Below, one piece after another: positions 29,909 to 36,411 of a DNA stretch of 36,411 bases (positions are counted from its first letter, which is position 1; the number at the start of each line of letters is the position of its first letter). The notes beneath the pieces were generated by a model, which ran no database searches, was not told the DNA's origin, and worked only from the letters and a program-made list of their open reading frames with translations. The translations under genes were made by a program, and so were the position numbers. The DNA is from Phycisphaeraceae bacterium (GTDB lineage Bacteria > Planctomycetota > Phycisphaerae > Phycisphaerales > UBA1924): positions 1 to 36,411 of the forward strand of contig JAJTHN010000046.1 in NCBI GenBank assembly GCA_021297895.1, in the 5' to 3' direction.

Positions 29909-30370
29909 ATGCAAGCCTTCGCGATCGCCAACGAGCGCTACGAGTTCCGACTGCACTTCGGCCTGCTCGATCAGATCCGGCAGGCCGGCTACGACCTCCT
30001 GGGTGCACCCGCAACGACCGTCGAAACGCTGGCCAACAGCAAGGCGGTCGTGACCATCCTCCACATCTGCTGCCAGCCGAAGTGCACCCCGGAGGAGTGG
30101 GCCGCCAAGTTCGACAGCCTCGAGCGGATCGAGGCCGGCACCGAGGTCCTGCTGGAGGCACTGGCGGATTTCGTTGGGGGCCGCGGGGCGTTCCTGCGCG
30201 CCGCGGCCAAGCAGATTCGAAAGGTGCGCCAAGCTCAGGAGAAGGCGGCGCAGAGCGCGGCGGACCAGGTTCTGAGCCTGGCCGTCGACCTTGTGCCTGG
30301 ATCAACGCCTGGCAAATCGCCGGAGCCATCGGCCTCAACAGCCTCGACGGCCTCCAGGAATGGCAGCTGA
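29909..30370 (+). CDS. Tail assembly chaperone, short form (gpG-like)
   Basis: The 153-residue product lies between the tail tube and the tape measure, where long-tailed phages encode gpG/gpGT chaperones. The conserved-looking part spans about 1-115 (FEFRLHFGLLDQIR-type start and a helical middle). The last 35 residues are low-complexity Ser/Thr/Pro, typical of the readthrough end after a frameshift site. GGAGAG precedes the ATG. The frame one base earlier (-1) continues into a folded domain, described separately. Confidence 0.65.
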   Translation: MQAFAIANERYEFRLHFGLLDQIRQAGYDLLGAPATTVETLANSKAVVTILHICCQPKCTPEEWAAKFDSLERIEAGTEVLLEALADFVGGRGAFLRAAAKQIRKVRQAQEKAAQSAADQVLSLAVDLVPGSTPGKSPEPSASTASTASRNGS

Positions 30371-30555
30371 TCGCCATGTGGGCGGGGGCCACGCAGTTCC
30401 ACTGCGGACAGACCGCACGCCTCATGAGCTTGGTGGCGAACCTCGCCGGAAACCGAACCAAGCCCTCGGACTTCATGCCTCAAACCGACGGAACCGACGA
30501 CTCTCGCGTGAGCGCCGCCGAGTTCCAGATCCTCGCTCAGAGAGCCACACTATGA
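30241..30555 (+). CDS. Tail assembly chaperone, -1 frameshift extension (gpT-like)
   Basis: In the -1 frame relative to the chaperone, the sequence encodes a folded domain: WINAWQIAGAIGLNSLDGLQ, then EWQLIAMWAGATQFHCGQ, ending before the lipoprotein start at 30552. This pattern (Trp, Ala-Gly, then LQEW and helix) resembles the T part of gpGT. No ATG, GTG or TTG occurs in this frame between 30181 and 30375, so it must be reached by a frameshift. I see no textbook slippery heptamer. A ribosome-site-like AGGAGAAGG (30237-30245) lies upstream and could stimulate shifting as in dnaX. A shift near 30290 would give about 215 residues. The start given is only an approximate left bound. Confidence 0.6.
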   Translation, partial: EGGAERGGPGSEPGRRPCAWINAWQIAGAIGLNSLDGLQEWQLIAMWAGATQFHCGQTARLMSLVANLAGNRTKPSDFMPQTDGTDDSRVSAAEFQILAQRATL

Positions 30556-31316
30556 AGAGCACCCCGATCGCCATCGTCGTCGCCGCCATCGCGCTCATCA
30601 TCGCAGGCTGCGGATTCCTCGAACCGAAGATCGAAGACCCGTACGGCTCCGGGAAGCAGGTCACCGCAACGCAGGTCCGCATCAAGTCGGACCAGATGGC
30701 CGCGGCCAAGGAAGCCGAGGCCAAGGCGCAGCAGGACGCGGCGGAGGCTCGCATCCTCGCGGCACGCGCACAGGCCGAGTTGCGGGCGTCGAAGGTCCGC
30801 CGCGATGTGGCCATTGGTGAGGCTCAGGCCAAGAGCGAGCTGGAGCAGATTGTCGTCGAAACGGAGCAGGCCGTGTCTCAGAGCGTGGCCGATGCCGCGG
30901 CGGCCAAGGCGCGGCTGGAGCAGAGTCTGACGACGATCGAGACCGTGGCAAACAACGCCCTGGCGGAGATCGAGACCAAGCGCCAGCAGAGCGCGGCAGC
31001 CCTGAAGTTCATCACTGACAACCCATACGTCCAGGCAGCTGCCGGTCAGGCCGGCGTCAACCTCAGCGGGCTCGGCACCCTGCTGGGTATCGGCGCTGCG
31101 GGCGTTGGCGCGTACGGCATCACTCGCCGCGGGCAGAAGCAAGCGGACAAGTCGTACGACGAGGGCCTGGCCGAGGGGCTGGCCCGCAAGCGCCTCGCCG
31201 ACGAGGCTTGGGACGAAGCAACCGCCGCGGCACAGAACGCGGCGCTCATGCGAGTGCTGGCGGCGATGCAGCCGCCGACATCATCTTCATCACCTGCAAC
31301 GGATCCCAAAGCATGA
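30552..31316 (+). CDS. Lipoprotein with coiled coil and C-terminal membrane segment (spanin-like)
   Basis: The 254-residue protein begins with a signal sequence ending in the lipobox IAGC, Cys20, so it should be lipidated. A long Ala/Glu/Lys-rich coiled coil runs from about 45 to 150. Residues 171-190 (LSGLGTLLGIGAAGVGAYGI) form a hydrophobic segment. It is followed by RR and a charged tail of about 60 residues, suggesting a C-terminal inner-membrane anchor. An outer-membrane lipid at one end and an inner-membrane segment at the other is the architecture of unimolecular spanins, which disrupt the outer membrane in lysis. However, it sits in the tail operon and no endolysin is seen, so a different membrane or structural role is possible. 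The ATG overlaps the chaperone extension by four bases. Confidence 0.6.
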   Translation: MKSTPIAIVVAAIALIIAGCGFLEPKIEDPYGSGKQVTATQVRIKSDQMAAAKEAEAKAQQDAAEARILAARAQAELRASKVRRDVAIGEAQAKSELEQIVVETEQAVSQSVADAAAAKARLEQSLTTIETVANNALAEIETKRQQSAAALKFITDNPYVQAAAGQAGVNLSGLGTLLGIGAAGVGAYGITRRGQKQADKSYDEGLAEGLARKRLADEAWDEATAAAQNAALMRVLAAMQPPTSSSSPATDPKA

Positions 31317-31531
31317 CTCTCGACAACGGGCTCACGCTCCTGACCATCCTGATGTCCGCGGCCGGAATCTTGATCGGCATTGGGCGTCTGATGTCGACCA
31401 TTCAGCGACTCGGCGCGGACGTGCGCGAGTTGTCCAGGACCATTGAAAAGCTCGAGGATCGTCTGCACGGCCACGAGACCCGACTGAGCCTTCTCGAAGA
31501 GCATCGCAAGCAGCACCGCGACGACCGATGA
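31313..31531 (+). CDS. Small membrane protein with coiled coil
   Basis: The 72-residue protein has one membrane helix (about 5-25, LTLLTILMSAAGILIGIG) and a following amphipathic coiled coil (30-65, GADVRELSRTIEKLEDRLHGHETRLSLLEE). It is coupled by 4-base overlaps to the spanin-like lipoprotein and to the next gene. The layout resembles XhlA-like or holin-associated proteins in size. With the lipoprotein it could form a small membrane module, which is inference. Confidence 0.6.
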   Translation: MTLDNGLTLLTILMSAAGILIGIGRLMSTIQRLGADVRELSRTIEKLEDRLHGHETRLSLLEEHRKQHRDDR

Positions 31532-32100
31532 TCACCCCGACCGCGACCATCAAGGGCATGAAGGCCGGCTTCTTCAACCGGAAGGACATCATCACGTCGA
31601 TGAACGAGGCCCGGTACCGCGCGCTGTTCGCCCTCGGCGGGAACGTGCGGCAGCAGGCCCGCAAGCTGCTGAAGACTCGGCGGAAGAAGCTCATTCGGCA
31701 GGAGATCGAGGGCGTCGTCAACTGGAGCGACGAGACCGAGTACAGCGCGCCGGGCAACCCGCCCTTCGTCCGTGATCCCAACTCGCTCCTGCGGAAGTTT
31801 GTCTTCTTCTCGTACGACCGCGCGACGGGCAGCATCATCATCGGCCCTGCCCGAACGAACAAGCCGACGGGCGCTCCAGAGGTCCTCGAGTTCGGCGGAA
31901 CGGTGCGGTTCCGAACCTTCGAACCCGGCCGCGTCAGGATTCGGTCGGACGGTTCGACGTGGCAGACCCAGGGGCGCTGGGTGAAGAAGACCAGGACCAT
32001 GGCGGCACGGCCCTTCATGCGGCCGGCGTTCGGCAAGGGCCTCGCTGGGCTTCGCCAGGCGTGGCAGGACGCGTTGCGTAAGACCGGAGATCTCCGATGA
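31528..32100 (+). CDS. HK97 gp10-like tail completion protein
   Basis: The 190-residue protein carries features of the HK97 gp10 family. It has a helical, basic N-terminus (EARYRALFALGGNVRQQARKLL) and a PGNPPFVRD stretch. The family-typical ending is ARPFMRPAF followed by a helix with a Trp. Gp10-like proteins sit at the head-tail or tail-completion interface. Here it precedes the tape measure rather than the tube, a little out of the usual order. Coupled at both ends by 4-base overlaps. Confidence 0.6.
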   Translation: MITPTATIKGMKAGFFNRKDIITSMNEARYRALFALGGNVRQQARKLLKTRRKKLIRQEIEGVVNWSDETEYSAPGNPPFVRDPNSLLRKFVFFSYDRATGSIIIGPARTNKPTGAPEVLEFGGTVRFRTFEPGRVRIRSDGSTWQTQGRWVKKTRTMAARPFMRPAFGKGLAGLRQAWQDALRKTGDLR

Positions 32101-34127
32101 GTGTGGCAGCCGCCATCCGAGCTGGGCGCGCGTTCGTGGAGCTTGGCGCACGTGACGAGAAGTTTCACCGGGCGATGTCGAACGCTGAGAAGCGACTCAA
32201 CTCCTTCGCGGCGTCGGTCGGCAAGATCGGCGGCGCGAGCATCGCTCTCGGCGGCGCAGCCCTGGGAGGCCTCGCGACCATGGCGAAGCTGTTCGCCAAC
32301 AGCGCCGATGACATCGACACCATGGCGACAAAGACGGGCATGTCCGTCGAGGCGATCAGCGAGCTGAAGCTCGGCGTCCAGCAGGCGAACCTCGAGATAA
32401 GCGACCTGACCAGCAGCGTTGCCAGGATGCAGCGTGTCCTGGCCGGCGCGATGCAGGGCGACGCCGGGTCTGTCGGAGCGCTCGAGGATCTGGGGCTGAC
32501 GATTGAGCAGCTGCAGGGCCTGCACCCAGACCGCCAGTTTGAGGTCATCGCCGACGCGATCGCCGCGATCCAGGACCCGGCGCAGAAGACCGCCGCGGCG
32601 ATGGGCATCTTCGGCCGCTCAGGCGCGAGCCTGATACCACTTCTGGACCGCGGGGCCAAGGGGCTTCAGGACATGCGGGCGCGGGCGCGGGAGCTCGGGC
32701 TGACGATGAGCACGAGCACCGCCAGGGCTGGCGCAGCGCTTGCCGACCGGTTCGATGAGCTCGAAGCCTCGATCGCTCGTACGAGCCAGAAGATCGGCGA
32801 GGCCTTCGCCCCCGCGATGACGGTCGCGCTGGAGACGATCACGCCGCTGATCGCGCAGTTCGGCAACTTCGTCTCCGCCAACCCCGCGGTCATCATGGCG
32901 CTGGGCGCAACAGCAGCGGGCGCAGTGGTCCTTGGTTCAGCACTCGTGACCTTGGCGATCGCCGCCAAGGCAGCTGCCATCGGCATCGGCCTGCTCGCGA
33001 GCCCGATCGTGCTCGTAACGGGAGCCGTTGTCGGACTGGCCGCGGCGGTCGTCTCCTTCACCGTTGGTCCGAGCGAAGCACTCCGAGCAGCGGGCGAAAT
33101 GATCGGTGATGCCTGGACAGCGACGAAGGGCGTGCTCGACGATCTCACGAAGGCGATGCAGAGCGGAGACATGGAGACGGCGGGGAAGATCGCAGCGAAT
33201 TCTCTCCAGATGGCGTTCCTGACCGCGGCAAAGAGCATCGCGCAGGCATTTCAGAACCTCTTCACCTGGATCGGCGAGACCCTCGCAAAGCTCATGGCGA
33301 GCGCGACGAGCGCCGTCGCCGCCACGATAGCGCCGGATCAGTACGGCGAGTCCGCTGGAGCCAAGGGAATCGCGGGGCTGGCCAACCGGATAGACGCTGA
33401 GTTTTTGGATGCACGGCTCGATTTGAACAAGGGAGTCGCGACGCCGCTGGTCAACGCCGCTGAGTTCGTGGGTGACTCGATCGCCGGCGCGTACTTCGCG
33501 ATCGGTGCTGGGCTTGAAGGGCTCGCGGGAATGGATCCTAGCGTTCGGTGGAACAGAGCCAGAGAAGCATTCAGTACCGACTCGTGGCTGGTACGTTGGC
33601 AAAAGCGCCACAACGCAAGTCTTGAGAACACGATCGCGGAGCGGGATCTGCGAGCGGAGGGACTGTTCGGCGACGCGGGTAGGCAGTACCTCGAGAACTA
33701 CAACGCCCAGGAGGGCTATCGCAAGCAGATGATCGAGGCGATCGGCAAGGACTTCGGGTCGATACTTCAGTCGCCAATCGACGCGTTGCAAAAGGAAATT
33801 GACGCTGCACGTGCAGGCCTAGAGGAGTCGCGAGCCAAGGCCCAGGCCGACGCGTTTGCCGCCTGGTACGAGGCCGGCGGTGCGAATCCCTTCGGCCCAG
33901 AAGCGGCAGCGCCGAAGGTCAAGGCCGCGATGGAGAGCATCGGCGAGGCCTTCGAGGCGATCTCTCAGTTCGGCGGGGTCCGCGGTGCATTCAACCTGAC
34001 CGACACGGCCCTGGCGGGCCTCCGCGGCGGACCGACCGGCCAGGTCCTCGAGCGGATCGACAGCAAGATCTCGAGCATCCAGCGAGCCGTCGAGCGGATG
34101 GAGCCCGGTTACCTGAACCTGGGATAA
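32097..34127 (+). CDS. Tail tape measure protein
   Basis: The 676-residue protein sets tail length and helps DNA enter the cell. The N-terminal 240 residues are helical and Ala/Ser-rich, with the lambda-type MATKTGMSVEAISELKLGVQQA and FGRSGASLIPLLDRG motifs seen in many tape measures. A hydrophobic stretch spans about 264-325 (VIMALGATAAGAVVLG, then AAAIGIGLLASPIVLVTGAVVG). This would be membrane-inserting. The rest is helical with coiled-coil potential. By length, a short tail of roughly 100 nm is expected. The ATG overlaps the preceding stop by four bases. Confidence 0.9.
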   Translation: MSVAAAIRAGRAFVELGARDEKFHRAMSNAEKRLNSFAASVGKIGGASIALGGAALGGLATMAKLFANSADDIDTMATKTGMSVEAISELKLGVQQANLEISDLTSSVARMQRVLAGAMQGDAGSVGALEDLGLTIEQLQGLHPDRQFEVIADAIAAIQDPAQKTAAAMGIFGRSGASLIPLLDRGAKGLQDMRARARELGLTMSTSTARAGAALADRFDELEASIARTSQKIGEAFAPAMTVALETITPLIAQFGNFVSANPAVIMALGATAAGAVVLGSALVTLAIAAKAAAIGIGLLASPIVLVTGAVVGLAAAVVSFTVGPSEALRAAGEMIGDAWTATKGVLDDLTKAMQSGDMETAGKIAANSLQMAFLTAAKSIAQAFQNLFTWIGETLAKLMASATSAVAATIAPDQYGESAGAKGIAGLANRIDAEFLDARLDLNKGVATPLVNAAEFVGDSIAGAYFAIGAGLEGLAGMDPSVRWNRAREAFSTDSWLVRWQKRHNASLENTIAERDLRAEGLFGDAGRQYLENYNAQEGYRKQMIEAIGKDFGSILQSPIDALQKEIDAARAGLEESRAKAQADAFAAWYEAGGANPFGPEAAAPKVKAAMESIGEAFEAISQFGGVRGAFNLTDTALAGLRGGPTGQVLERIDSKISSIQRAVERMEPGYLNLG

Positions 34128-34130
34128 GCC

Positions 34131-34964
34131 ATGCCCATCGAAATGATTGAGGTCGGCGGCGGGTTTGAGCAAGGCACTGCCCAACAGAGCCGGCTGTACA
34201 TTCTGCGCGGTGAAACGAACCCCGACACCGTTCTCGCACACCTGGTAGCCAACACCCCCGCCAACCTTGGGCGGCTGAGGCGAGGCGATCCGATCATCCG
34301 CCCGGTCACAGTCGGCGTCTACGAGGGCCGAGTTACCTGGGGCTCCACTTCCGGCGGTTCGATCCGCGTTCAGCCACAGACGACCGACTTCTTCCAGTCC
34401 TTCGAGACTCAGCGGAGCGAAGTCCTCCTGACCTACTCGCTCGAGCACATTGGCTCTTGGGGCAACGCGGGCGGGGTCAGCACACTGACGGGCGGCGCGC
34501 TCAACATCGACGAGAACGGCGTGCCCCAGGGCGTGTCCGTTCCAACGGGCAACGGGATCCTGACCGAGCGGGGGTTCAAGCCGGTCGGCTCCATCACAAC
34601 GGCGTGGCTCCGGACGATCAACCGGAACGCGTTCAAAGTGAACTCAGACAACTTCCGCGGCTTCGAGCCAGGCGAGGTGCTGTTCCTTGGCTCGCGCGGG
34701 GAGCCGCGAATCGCCAATGGCGACTATGAGATCGTCTCCCAGTTTGCGATCTCTGAGAACAAGGACGCATTCGTCATCAACGCTGGAGCGCCGCCAGGCG
34801 AGTTCATCAACATACCGGGAAAGAAGGGCTGGCACTATCTCTCGGTGCAGTACCGAGACGTTCCCGACGCCAGCGGCCGTCTTCGGAAGATCCCCGACCT
34901 TGCACACATCGACCGCGTGTACGACGAAGTCTCGTTTGCGGCGCTCGATCTCCCGGAGCCCTGA
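34131..34964 (+). CDS. Putative distal tail / minor tail protein
   Basis: I do not recognise the 277-residue protein. It is beta-rich with Gly-rich turns (GFEQGTAQQSRLYILRG, VYEGRVTWGSTSGGSIRV, FEPGEVLFLGSRGEP). It comes directly after the tape measure, where the distal tail protein or tail hub is encoded. The next start overlaps its stop by one base. Structural role inferred from place and composition. Confidence 0.55.
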   Translation: MPIEMIEVGGGFEQGTAQQSRLYILRGETNPDTVLAHLVANTPANLGRLRRGDPIIRPVTVGVYEGRVTWGSTSGGSIRVQPQTTDFFQSFETQRSEVLLTYSLEHIGSWGNAGGVSTLTGGALNIDENGVPQGVSVPTGNGILTERGFKPVGSITTAWLRTINRNAFKVNSDNFRGFEPGEVLFLGSRGEPRIANGDYEIVSQFAISENKDAFVINAGAPPGEFINIPGKKGWHYLSVQYRDVPDASGRLRKIPDLAHIDRVYDEVSFAALDLPEP

Positions 34965-36190
34965 TGGCCGAACGGATCTTCCAATCCGGCGAGAATGTCA
35001 GGCTCAAGGCAAGCACCCTCAACCGCTGGCAGCAAGCCGCCGCGGCCGCGGAGTCTCGCACCCTCGGCCAAACTACCGAAGACTCCACAGAGCGGCCCCG
35101 CGTGCTCGCCGCGCTCAACACCACGGCCACGCTGATCGAGAAGGGCCAGGCGATGGCACTCGGCGGCCCGTGCTGGGAGCCGGCCCGAGTCGGCGAGGAT
35201 GACCTGGTCGATCCATCGGCGAACCTGTTCCAGACCCGCCCCGTCATGAGGCTCATCGAGCCGGCGGAGACCCATGTAGGCCGCACATGCATCGCCGCCA
35301 GGCCCATCCTGCCGGGAGCGGTCGGCCCGGTCGTCGTCCACGGGATGGTCCCGGCGCTGGTGATCATCACGCGCGAGGGCCAGAGTCGTGCGAGCCTCCG
35401 CGCCGGGTCGCGCACGCTGCATGCCGGCGAGGTCGGCGAGTTCACCATCATCGCGGCGGAAGCCGGCTTCAGCGGCGACGAAGAGCCTGGGCACGGCACG
35501 CCGGAAGAACCACTCCCGCTGTGGGCCATGCTGCACCTCGGCCCCTTGCCGGCGGGGCCGATCACGATTCGTATCGACAACGCCGAGCCGTGGGAAGTGC
35601 CGGGCTCAGACCCGGCAGAGACCAGGCAGTACCGCTACCTGTATCACTTCACGCAGGTCGCCTGGGACACTGACCCCGAGAGCCCCGACTTCGGCACGTG
35701 GGTGGCGAAGCCGGGAGGGATCACCTCGGCCGACTTCCAGCCGTATCGCGCGATCAACCTGCTCGAAGCCACACACACCGACACCACGCATCGAGAGAAC
35801 GAGTGGCTCGAGCAGGTCCGACCCGGAACGATCGTGCACGCGTGGCCCCAGCGAACGACGACCGGCGAGACGCTGTTCGCGTTCGAGCGCCCGACGCCAA
35901 ACATTCTCATCGGCGAGATCACCGCGGCGAGCGCGACGGAGCCGACGGTCGTCTCGTCGGTCAACTACTCGGTGAAGATCCGCGGCACCGACCAGACCCT
36001 CACGAACGTGCGGCCGCATTGGGGGACACCGGTGATGCCCGACGGCATCATCGTGCCAGCGATCGTCGGCGCTCGCGCGCTGTGCATTCGGGACGACAAC
36101 GGCGACGGAGGCCTTGGCTGGTACCTGCTCATCCAAGAGCGGCTCGAAGTCCAGGTCTGCGAGCCTGAGCCCGCGCCGGGGCCGACATGA
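34964..36190 (+). CDS. Hypothetical structural protein, 408 residues
   Basis: The protein is not recognised. It begins with a helical, charged stretch (LKASTLNRWQQAAAAAES). It continues with repeated beta strands and several strand-turn units around MRLIEPAETHVGRTCIAARPI, GVVIHG-like and YHFTQVAWDTD segments. There is no signal peptide or membrane segment. Its position after the probable distal tail gene suggests a tail-tip or baseplate component. It is linked by overlaps to both neighbours. Confidence 0.55.
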   Translation: MAERIFQSGENVRLKASTLNRWQQAAAAAESRTLGQTTEDSTERPRVLAALNTTATLIEKGQAMALGGPCWEPARVGEDDLVDPSANLFQTRPVMRLIEPAETHVGRTCIAARPILPGAVGPVVVHGMVPALVIITREGQSRASLRAGSRTLHAGEVGEFTIIAAEAGFSGDEEPGHGTPEEPLPLWAMLHLGPLPAGPITIRIDNAEPWEVPGSDPAETRQYRYLYHFTQVAWDTDPESPDFGTWVAKPGGITSADFQPYRAINLLEATHTDTTHRENEWLEQVRPGTIVHAWPQRTTTGETLFAFERPTPNILIGEITAASATEPTVVSSVNYSVKIRGTDQTLTNVRPHWGTPVMPDGIIVPAIVGARALCIRDDNGDGGLGWYLLIQERLEVQVCEPEPAPGPT

Positions 36191-36411
36191 TCTACCAGCT
36201 CGATAACGGCAAGATCATCACGACGGCCGCGGGCAAGCTGTACACCGGCGCGTGTCCGCCGCCGCCGAACTGCTGCGGTGATGGGTGGAATGGCGAGCCG
36301 CCGTGGGGGCCGGGCGGCCCGCCGCCGTGGTTCGACCCGTCGGCACCCCGAGGTCCGGAGTATGGCACAGGTTGTCCGCTTCCATTTCAGCCGCAGGGAG
36401 AACAGATAGCC
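36187..36411 (+). CDS. Partial hypothetical protein, Cys/Pro/Gly-rich, cut by the window end
   Basis: Seventy-five codons are visible. After a short N-terminus (MIYQLDNGKIITTAAGKLYTG) comes a Cys-, Pro- and Gly-rich segment (ACPPPPNCCGDG, then WNGEPPWGPGGPPPW, later GTGCP). This suggests a disulphide- or metal-rich, extended fibre-like part. The start overlaps the preceding stop by four bases. No function can be assigned. Confidence 0.6.
   Translation, partial: MIYQLDNGKIITTAAGKLYTGACPPPPNCCGDGWNGEPPWGPGGPPPWFDPSAPRGPEYGTGCPLPFQPQGEQIA

Overview
This window is the left end and most of the body of an integrated siphovirus-like prophage in a bacterium of very high GC content. Several ORFan tail genes and the strong reliance on GTG starts would fit a Planctomycetota-type host, but nothing in the window fixes the taxon. 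Bases 1 to about 702 are host DNA: a DUF3427-like gene end, an intergenic stretch, and the terminator of a tRNA gene read on the minus strand. Bases 702-748 are a displaced 3' half of a tRNA-Gly (anticodon CCC), which marks the left attachment site. The right end is not reached; an intact tRNA-Gly is predicted beyond base 36411.

Integration region (702-1968): tRNA fragment, a promoter with a consensus -35 box, a tyrosine recombinase (957-1889) and its terminator. A 20-bp imperfect direct repeat (19/20) lies at the att crossover edge and again just after the integrase terminator.

Early and replication region (2022-14691, all plus strand): small accessory genes, a RecA-fold ATPase, a ParB-like protein, an XRE regulator, a PolX-like nucleotidyltransferase, an HD phosphohydrolase, a RecU-like resolvase, small unknowns, a J-domain protein, a zinc protein, a DnaA domain-IV-like protein, an initiator-like gene and a DnaC-like loader. 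Thirteen consecutive junctions here are 4-base stop/start overlaps. The initiator-like gene carries twelve copies of an 8-mer in two clusters around a 41% GC segment: a strong candidate for the phage replication origin, built like the lambda origin inside gene O.

Transition region (14884-18704): a ParB-methylase fusion, a PLD-like protein and a probable small terminase. A cassette of small genes follows, with its own palindromic operator, ending in two related XRE regulators arranged tail to tail. The minus-strand one is the only minus-strand gene I support in the prophage.

Packaging and structural region (18790-36411): large terminase, zinc-ribbon protein, a tailspike cassette bounded by two inverted-copy hairpins each followed by a similar promoter, a gpW-like protein, a lambda-type portal, a fused prohead protease-major capsid protein with a strong internal start, decoration protein, head-tail connectors, tail tube, tail chaperone with an apparent -1 frameshift, a lipoprotein with a C-terminal membrane segment (unimolecular-spanin-like), a small membrane coiled-coil protein, gp10-like protein, tape measure and three distal structural ORFans. 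The tail tube without any sheath gene, together with the tape measure, indicates a long non-contractile tail.
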